A program made the position numbers and the translations under genes. Below, piece after piece: positions 31,479 through 37,184 of a stretch of DNA of 37,184 nucleotides. Within the stretch, counting starts at the first letter, position 1. Every line of letters begins with the position of its first letter. The DNA lies in NCBI GenBank assembly GCA_026392765.1, contig JAPLBL010000044.1, positions 1-37,184 of the forward strand, given 5' to 3'. The DNA is from Actinomycetota bacterium. GTDB lineage: Bacteria > Actinomycetota > Actinomycetes > Nanopelagicales > Nanopelagicaceae. The notes beneath the pieces were generated by a model that saw nothing but the letters and a program-made list of their open reading frames with translations, was not told the DNA's origin and did not search any database.

Positions 31479-32092
31479 CTAAGGCCTGATTGCTTAGCTT
31501 TCTCGATAGCTTGTACTCGATTTTTCACACCCATCTTTCGATAAATCGCACTCAGATGGGTCTTTAAGGTGGATTCTGTGATGAACAGGGAATCTGCAAA
31601 TTCCTTAAGCGGAGCTCCTTTATGTAGCTGTGAAAGAATTTGAAGCTCACGTTGAGATAGACCAAAAGTCTCGCGAGTACGTTTGATAGCACCTGCAATA
31701 TCGCTCGCTGAAAAAGTCTGGGGTGAAAGTAATGCGTGCTCGATACTTGCAAGCAATTCGCTCATGGGTGCAGCTTTCTGCACAAAGGCGCTAGCGCCAG
31801 CATTCATCGCAGCAAGTACATATTCATCGCTCTCGTTAAGACTCAAGATGACGAGAGCAGTCTGTTGAGAGATTGAGCGGACCCAGGTTACGATATCTAG
31901 ACCATTGCCATCAGGCAGATTGATATCAACAATGATTAGAGCGGGATTAATTCTTGCAATTTGTGCAAATGCCTCCGCGCGCGAAGCTGCTTCATGAACG
32001 TCAAACTTTTCTAATTTTTCTAGCGCTCGACGCACACCTGTGCGAACGACGGCATGATCATCAATGACAAGAGTTGCAATGAGTTTTGTCAG
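31475..32092 (-). CDS. NarL/LuxR-type response regulator
   Basis: REC domain (VIDDHAVV, IIVDINLPDGNG, QKAAP) and LuxR HTH; ORF track start (GTG 32035) truncates REC, CTG at 32092 (CTGA overlap with kinase stop) restores it. Confidence 0.88.
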   Translation of the reverse strand: MTKLIATLVIDDHAVVRTGVRRALEKLEKFDVHEAASRAEAFAQIARINPALIIVDINLPDGNGLDIVTWVRSISQQTALVILSLNESDEYVLAAMNAGASAFVQKAAPMSELLASIEHALLSPQTFSASDIAGAIKRTRETFGLSQRELQILSQLHKGAPLKEFADSLFITESTLKTHLSAIYRKMGVKNRVQAIEKAKQSGLS

Positions 32093-32661
32093 ATCAATAT
32101 CGCGATACGCGTGCCTTCAGTACTTTCTATAGTCAAACTACCGCCGAGTGCATGAACTCGTTCGATGATTCCTGATATTCCGTAGTGGCCGTCTTTCACG
32201 TGCGCGCCTCCAATCCCGTTATCAATCACCTCAAGACAGGTTCGATTGTTGACGGGATAGAGATTGATGCCAATGTGGGTAGCCCTAGAGTGGGCAGAGC
32301 AATTACGTAGGATTTCTGTAGCAATCAGAATCAATTCAGTGTGGGCGCTCTCTGCGAGAGGAACTTCCTCCAACCGAAATGTCACCTCACACCCAGCAAG
32401 CGCTCTGGTAGCCAAGTATTGTAGTTCGGTGTGTAGTGGCATGCTGGATTTCTTTCGTAGATGCAAAATCTCACTACGCACCTTGCCAATTAATTCATCC
32501 ACCGCAAATCGCGTCGAGCGAATATCCGTTCTTGCAGCCTTCGATAGTGACTCTTCTGAGAGAAGCAGATCGAGTGAATAACCAATGCCCACAAGGTCCT
32601 GCGCGATGCCATCGTGAAGTTCCCGAGCAATACGTACTCGCTCAGGTGAAGGCATCTCCAT
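32089..32661 (-). CDS. Short NarX/DesK-type histidine kinase (HisKA_3 + HATPase_c only)
   Basis: RIARELHDGIAQDLVGIGYSLDLL; DNGIGG; GHYGISGIIERVHALGGSLTIES; no TM or sensor domain. Confidence 0.88.
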   Translation of the reverse strand: MEMPSPERVRIARELHDGIAQDLVGIGYSLDLLLSEESLSKAARTDIRSTRFAVDELIGKVRSEILHLRKKSSMPLHTELQYLATRALAGCEVTFRLEEVPLAESAHTELILIATEILRNCSAHSRATHIGINLYPVNNRTCLEVIDNGIGGAHVKDGHYGISGIIERVHALGGSLTIESTEGTRIAILI

Positions 32662-32666
32662 TGAAG

Positions 32667-34454
32667 CTACTTTGTGAAGAGCGCAGTTATCTCGGACGCA
32701 TACTTTTCTGCGATGACGTGTCGCTTGAGCGATAGCTTGGCGGTGAGTTCTCCGCCTGCAATCGTGAAATCTTTTGCGAGTATCGTAAATTTACGAATTG
32801 ATTCTGCCTTGGATACTGCCTTGTTAGCTTCATCCACTGCAGTTTGAATTACCGCATTCAAGTCTGGGTCATTAATCAAGGTATCAATCGTTGCACCAGT
32901 CTTACTATTTGCAGCAATCCATCCCTTAAGCATGTCTTGATCGATAGTAATGAGTGTTGCGATGAATGGTTGGTTATCTCCCACGACCATGCATTGGCTC
33001 ACGAGTGGGTGGGCACGTAGGCGATCTTCAAGAACTGCGGGAGCGACATTCTTTCCACCTGCAGTAACAATAATCTCCTTCTTGCGCCCTGTGATGTAGA
33101 GGAAGCCTTCATCATCTAAGCGACCAAGGTCTCCAGATTTAAACCACTTTCCATCAAATACTTCTTGATTGGCGCCATCGTTCTGCCAGTAACCACGCAT
33201 GACGATATCTCCCTTGATCAGGACTTCACCGTCATCTGCAATTTTGATTGTTGTACCTGGAACCGGGCGACCAACTGAACCGACCCGAATATTCTTTGTG
33301 AGGTTAAGAGTTGCACCTGCTGTAGTTTCAGTAAGTCCATACCCTTCAAGAATTGTGATTCCAGCTCCACGATAGAAGTGGCCAAGGCGCGCTCCAAGAG
33401 GTGCGCCACCAGAAATAGCCGCCTCAACTTCTCCGCCCATCGCTGCACGAATCTTTGAGTAGACAAGCTTGTCGAAAAGTCCATGCTTCAGAGTGAGCAG
33501 TGGGTTAAATCCGCGCTTATCTTTCGCCTCGCTGTAGGCGATAGCGATCTCTGCTGCTTTGCGGAAAATCTTGCCCTTACCTGCAGCATCTGCCTTTGCT
33601 TCAGCACCGTTATAAATCTTTTCAAATATGCGAGGAACAGCAAGTACGAATGATGGCTTAAATGAGGCGAGATCTGGTTGCAATCTTCCAACGGGATCAC
33701 TGCAGTGTGCAAGGTGAAGTCCAGCGTGAATTGCGCCGATTTCTACCATGCGTCCAAATACGTGGGCGACAGGTAAGAAGAGAAGTGTTGATCCACCAGG
33801 CTTGAGGAAGAGATCACTCGCACCCTCAACAACGTTGCCACACTCAGCTAGGAAGTTTCCATGAGTGAGCTGAACACCTTTAGGGCGTCCAGTGGTACCT
33901 GATGTGTAGATAAGTGTTGCAAGAGAGTCAGGAACGAGAGCGTTACGACGCTTTTCAATCTCTTCATCAGAAATCTGTGATCCAGCCTTGCGAAGAGTTG
34001 CGAGTACATCTTCAGTCATTACCCACACATGTTTTGTGTGAGATGGCAGTACTGAGTCAACGAGCTCTTTATGTGTTGGTGTTTCAACAATAAGGCCTAC
34101 GGATCCAGAATCATTAAGGATCCAATCAACCTGTTCTGCAGAAGATGTTTCATAAATTGGAACTACACAGCCACCGGCATACCAAATAGCAAAATCCAGA
34201 ATGGTCCACTCATAACGGGTGCGCGCCATAATGGCAACGCGATCACCAATTGCAATACCTGCTGCAACGAGACCTTTTGCAGTGGCACGAATCTCTTCTT
34301 CAACCTGTCGCGCTGTCAGTGGTTGCCAACCGTCGCCTAAGGGACGTGACATCGTGATGCGCTCTGGTTCAAACCATGCGCGCTCTGCAATGAGATTGGT
34401 GAGGTTTCCAGCAGTAGCTGCAGGAACAATGGCTGGGTTTGTGACTTCGTTCAT
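32667..34454 (-). CDS. Long-chain fatty acyl-CoA synthetase (AMP-binding, FadD15-like)
   Basis: LIYTSGTTGRPKGVQLTHGN, ILEGYGLTETTAGATLN, FKSGDLGRLDDEGFLYITGRKKEIIVTAGGKNV; start ATG 34454 after TAGCGT-N7. Confidence 0.93.
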   Translation of the reverse strand: MNEVTNPAIVPAATAGNLTNLIAERAWFEPERITMSRPLGDGWQPLTARQVEEEIRATAKGLVAAGIAIGDRVAIMARTRYEWTILDFAIWYAGGCVVPIYETSSAEQVDWILNDSGSVGLIVETPTHKELVDSVLPSHTKHVWVMTEDVLATLRKAGSQISDEEIEKRRNALVPDSLATLIYTSGTTGRPKGVQLTHGNFLAECGNVVEGASDLFLKPGGSTLLFLPVAHVFGRMVEIGAIHAGLHLAHCSDPVGRLQPDLASFKPSFVLAVPRIFEKIYNGAEAKADAAGKGKIFRKAAEIAIAYSEAKDKRGFNPLLTLKHGLFDKLVYSKIRAAMGGEVEAAISGGAPLGARLGHFYRGAGITILEGYGLTETTAGATLNLTKNIRVGSVGRPVPGTTIKIADDGEVLIKGDIVMRGYWQNDGANQEVFDGKWFKSGDLGRLDDEGFLYITGRKKEIIVTAGGKNVAPAVLEDRLRAHPLVSQCMVVGDNQPFIATLITIDQDMLKGWIAANSKTGATIDTLINDPDLNAVIQTAVDEANKAVSKAESIRKFTILAKDFTIAGGELTAKLSLKRHVIAEKYASEITALFTK

Positions 34455-34550
34455 GACGCTAACGCTAGCGGGAGAGATGGGCAAAAGGGAAGATTCTCGC
34501 GCAAGGTTGCTTGACGGTGGGGGCCAGAGAAGATTGGTAGCCTTGCGCCC

Positions 34551-34985
34551 ATGTCCGAGAAGAGCGTTTCCACAGTCGTCATTGATGCACCCCTAGTCGA
34601 AGTCCAAGCCGCGCTCTTTGAGATCGGCTCATACCCCGAATGGCTTTCATCCATTAAGAAGGCTGATGTCATCGAACGCGATGGCGAGAACCGCGTCCTT
34701 AAAGCAAAGCTTGCAATCGATGCAGGAATGATGAAAGACCGCGTCACCTTGGATTACGACTGGAGCGCAGCTCCTGCAGCCCTGTCCTTCACTATGGATG
34801 AGGCAGATCTTTTGACGCAGATGGATGGCACATATCTTCTTAAGGCAATTGATGCCGATACAACACAGGTGACATACGAACTCACCGTCGCCGTCAGCTT
34901 GCCTGTGCCATCAATGATGATTACAAAAGCACAACAGCAGACTATTGATGCAGCGCTCAAGGAATTGGCTGAGCGAGTCGCATAA
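34551..34985 (+). CDS. SRPBCC/polyketide cyclase-like family protein
   Basis: 144 aa START-like pattern (VVIDAPLVEVQAALFEIGSYPEWLSSIKKADV); next to ROK kinase. Confidence 0.82.
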   Translation: MSEKSVSTVVIDAPLVEVQAALFEIGSYPEWLSSIKKADVIERDGENRVLKAKLAIDAGMMKDRVTLDYDWSAAPAALSFTMDEADLLTQMDGTYLLKAIDADTTQVTYELTVAVSLPVPSMMITKAQQQTIDAALKELAERVA

Positions 34986-35930
34986 ATGGCTTACACGATC
35001 GGCGTTGATGTTGGTGGAACAAAGGTTCTTGGCGGCGTCGTAGATGAATCTGGAACGGTTGTAAAGACAGCTAGGCGCGACACACCTCGCGAGGGTGGAT
35101 CAGCACTCACGCAGGCAATTGCAGATGTTGCCAAAGAATTAATGGCCGAATTCACGATTGATTCAGTGGGAGTATCGGCTGCAGGTTTTGTTTCATCTGA
35201 TCGCAAGACAATGCTTGCAACACCGAATATTGCAGGGTGGAACGGTGTTGATCTCGATTACCAACTCACATCGCTCATTGGTCTTCCTGTAGTTATTGAA
35301 AATGATGCCAATGCTGCTGCATGGGGTGAAGCGCGATTTGGTGCAGGTCGCGGAAAGCGTCACATGTTGATGCTCACAGTCGGCACAGGTATCGGTGGAG
35401 GAATTGTTGTCAATGGTGAGCTCTATCGCGGAGCTTTTGGAACTGCTGCAGAAATCGGACACATTCGCGTTGTTCCTGAGGGTCATCTCTGCGGCTGTGG
35501 TGCACGTGGATGTTTTGAACAATATGGATCTGGCAACGCCTTGATGCGCCATGCCCGTGAAGCAATTGCTGCAAGCCCAGATATTGCCCGCAATCTACTT
35601 TCCCGTGGTGATGGAACCCTAGAAGGTCTCACAGGTAAAGCGATTACCGATGCTGCGCGTGATGGTGATGCTGTGGCACTTGCTGCCTTTAACACGACAG
35701 CTCAATGGTTGGGTGCAGGCATTGCATCCCTTGCTGTGGTCTTAGACCCTGAGTGTGTAGTAATTGGTGGGGGAGTTATTGATGCGGGCGAGATCTTGCT
35801 CAAGCCAACTCGTGAAGCACTCGAACGATCCATGCCTTTTGCTGGCAAGCATCCATACCCTGAAATTATTGGTGCGCAGTTAGGTAATGAGGCAGGACTT
35901 GTGGGAGTTGCAGATTTAGCACGATTGTAA
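34986..35930 (+). CDS. ROK family glucokinase
   Basis: IGVDVGGTKVLGGVVDESG; ENDANAAAWGEARFGAGRGKRHMLMLTVGTGIGGGIV; GHLCGCGARGCFEQYGSGNAL. Confidence 0.95.
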   Translation: MAYTIGVDVGGTKVLGGVVDESGTVVKTARRDTPREGGSALTQAIADVAKELMAEFTIDSVGVSAAGFVSSDRKTMLATPNIAGWNGVDLDYQLTSLIGLPVVIENDANAAAWGEARFGAGRGKRHMLMLTVGTGIGGGIVVNGELYRGAFGTAAEIGHIRVVPEGHLCGCGARGCFEQYGSGNALMRHAREAIAASPDIARNLLSRGDGTLEGLTGKAITDAARDGDAVALAAFNTTAQWLGAGIASLAVVLDPECVVIGGGVIDAGEILLKPTREALERSMPFAGKHPYPEIIGAQLGNEAGLVGVADLARL

Positions 35931-35931
35931 A

Positions 35932-36198
35932 TTAGAGCGCAGCTCCATCATCAGGATGATGATTGCGCGGATTGTTCTTCCATCGAGTGATTGCACGTAG
36001 CGCATCACGCAGCTCTTGCTTAAAACTCTTCTTCTCAATTGCAGGGGGAGTGAATCGATTGTGATCTTCAAATGTATCTAACTCATCTAAATACGTTGTC
36101 GGAGAAGATTCATCAAGTGAGAGTCCTTCGACCATTGATTCAAACTCTGCATTAACGAGTTCATCATCGAATTCATCGCTCGATTCACGCTTGCTCAT
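35932..36198 (-). CDS. Small acidic hypothetical protein
   Basis: 88-aa ORF fitting exactly between ROK stop and the divergent PlsC gene; acidic N-half, basic C-half. Confidence 0.65.
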   Translation of the reverse strand: MSKRESSDEFDDELVNAEFESMVEGLSLDESSPTTYLDELDTFEDHNRFTPPAIEKKSFKQELRDALRAITRWKNNPRNHHPDDGAAL

Positions 36199-36244
36199 GG
36201 TTTATGTTCGCACAAAAGGGGGTAATCAGGCTAAATTAGCGCCT

Positions 36245-36946
36245 ATGAACAACCTGCCCTATGGAACGTTGCGGGCATTTCTTACCCCGTTCCTCATGTT
36301 GCTCTTTCGCCCAAAGGTCAAAGGTCTGCGTAATGTGCCGGCATCGGGTCCACTCATACTTGCTTCAAATCACTTATCTTTTAGCGATTCCATCTTCATG
36401 CCACTTGTTGTTCCACGCAAAGTTACCTTCCTCGCAAAGAGTGAATACTTCACATCTCCTGGACCTAAGGGCTTTATTAAGAAGCTGACCTTCATAGCTT
36501 TGGGACAAGTTCCTGTCGATCGCTCTGGTGGTCGCCGCAGTGAAGCAGCGCTGATCACAGGCCTTGAAGTTCTTGCAGGCGGAAATTCTCTCGGTATTTA
36601 TCCTGAAGGAACACGTTCACCTGATGGTCGCCTCTACAAGGGGCGCACCGGTATTGCACGCCTTGCGATTGAATCAGGGGCTCCCATTATTCCGATTGCC
36701 ATGTTTAACACGGATAAAATTCAGCCAACAGGGACAGTGATTCCGAAAATCATGCGAGTTGGAATCACCTTTGGCGAGCCAATGTATTTCGAAGGTGATT
36801 CAACGGATCTTCTATTTCTTCGCGAAGTCACTGATCAGATTATGAAACGTATTCAACAGTTATCGGGTCAAGAATATGTAGATACCTATGCTGTGAAGGC
36901 GAAGAAATCTGGACTCAACGTTGAAAATAACGAAGAGAGCGATTAA
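36245..36946 (+). CDS. 1-acyl-sn-glycerol-3-phosphate acyltransferase (PlsC family)
   Basis: NHLSFSDSIF (NHX4D), YPEGTRSPDGRLYKGRTGIARLA; start ATG 36245 after TAAATT-N7. Confidence 0.93.
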   Translation: MNNLPYGTLRAFLTPFLMLLFRPKVKGLRNVPASGPLILASNHLSFSDSIFMPLVVPRKVTFLAKSEYFTSPGPKGFIKKLTFIALGQVPVDRSGGRRSEAALITGLEVLAGGNSLGIYPEGTRSPDGRLYKGRTGIARLAIESGAPIIPIAMFNTDKIQPTGTVIPKIMRVGITFGEPMYFEGDSTDLLFLREVTDQIMKRIQQLSGQEYVDTYAVKAKKSGLNVENNEESD

Positions 36947-37184
36947 TCAATCTGTAGTTCAGCTCGCTTAATTAGGTAGTTACAGACATTGCATTCAGGA
37001 CCAGAATCAGGCATGCCACCTTCAATAGTGGTGATCAGCTCTTCAAGTATTGCGCTAATTCTGGCTGTGTCGCGTTCGACTGGAACATAGACCTTATTGA
37101 CGCCAAAGCCATGAGAGTTACTTGCTAGCTAGCTCTGCGCAGTTTCAGTAACGCCGGCGAGTTTCCAGATCAATAGCCCCATTG
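36943..37184 (-). CDS. Partial C-terminal ORF of unknown protein with CxxC; in-frame TAG at 37129-37131
   Basis: Reverse-strand reading ...LASNSHGFGVNKVYVPVERDTARISAILEELITTIEGGMPDSGPECNVCNYLIKRAELQID*; frame continues upstream of a TAG as MGLLIWKLAGVTETAQS. Confidence 0.4.

Overview
This 37 kb window is a gene-dense actinobacterial chromosome segment. The synteny resembles Streptomyces/Actinobacteria, but the composition and compactness suggest a streamlined lineage such as freshwater acI/Nanopelagicales (inference, not tested). Blocks in order: amt(3' end)-glnB-glnD-ffh; rpsP-khpA-rimM-trmD-desaturase; miaB-miaA-dapF-hflX; DUF4193/DUF3093; thioesterase-dut-DUF3159; two TrkA-type K+ regulators; a TRAM RNA methyltransferase-acn-dxs; a beta-oxidation fadB/fadA pair, an FTR1 permease, RNase D and DUF3000 on the minus strand; an EamA transporter, a RibD-like reductase, NlpC/P60 and GT4; a fadD-histidine kinase-response regulator operon; SRPBCC-ROK glucokinase; PlsC. 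I found no mobile element, CRISPR array, rRNA or tRNA. No obvious new multi-gene system (defence, BGC) is present. The more interesting signals are regulatory or architectural: (i) TANNNT-N6/7-ATG/GTG leaderless start architecture at about 16 genes; (ii) a symmetric, apparently bidirectional leaderless promoter at 12885-12930; (iii) an 18-bp perfect palindrome just upstream of acn; (iv) a response regulator whose conserved N-terminus is only recovered with a non-canonical CTG (or ATT) start; (v) a sensor-less histidine kinase in an operon with an acyl-CoA ligase; (vi) seven convergent gene pairs that all overlap or abut; (vii) a tandem-repeat acidic tail on ribosomal protein S16.
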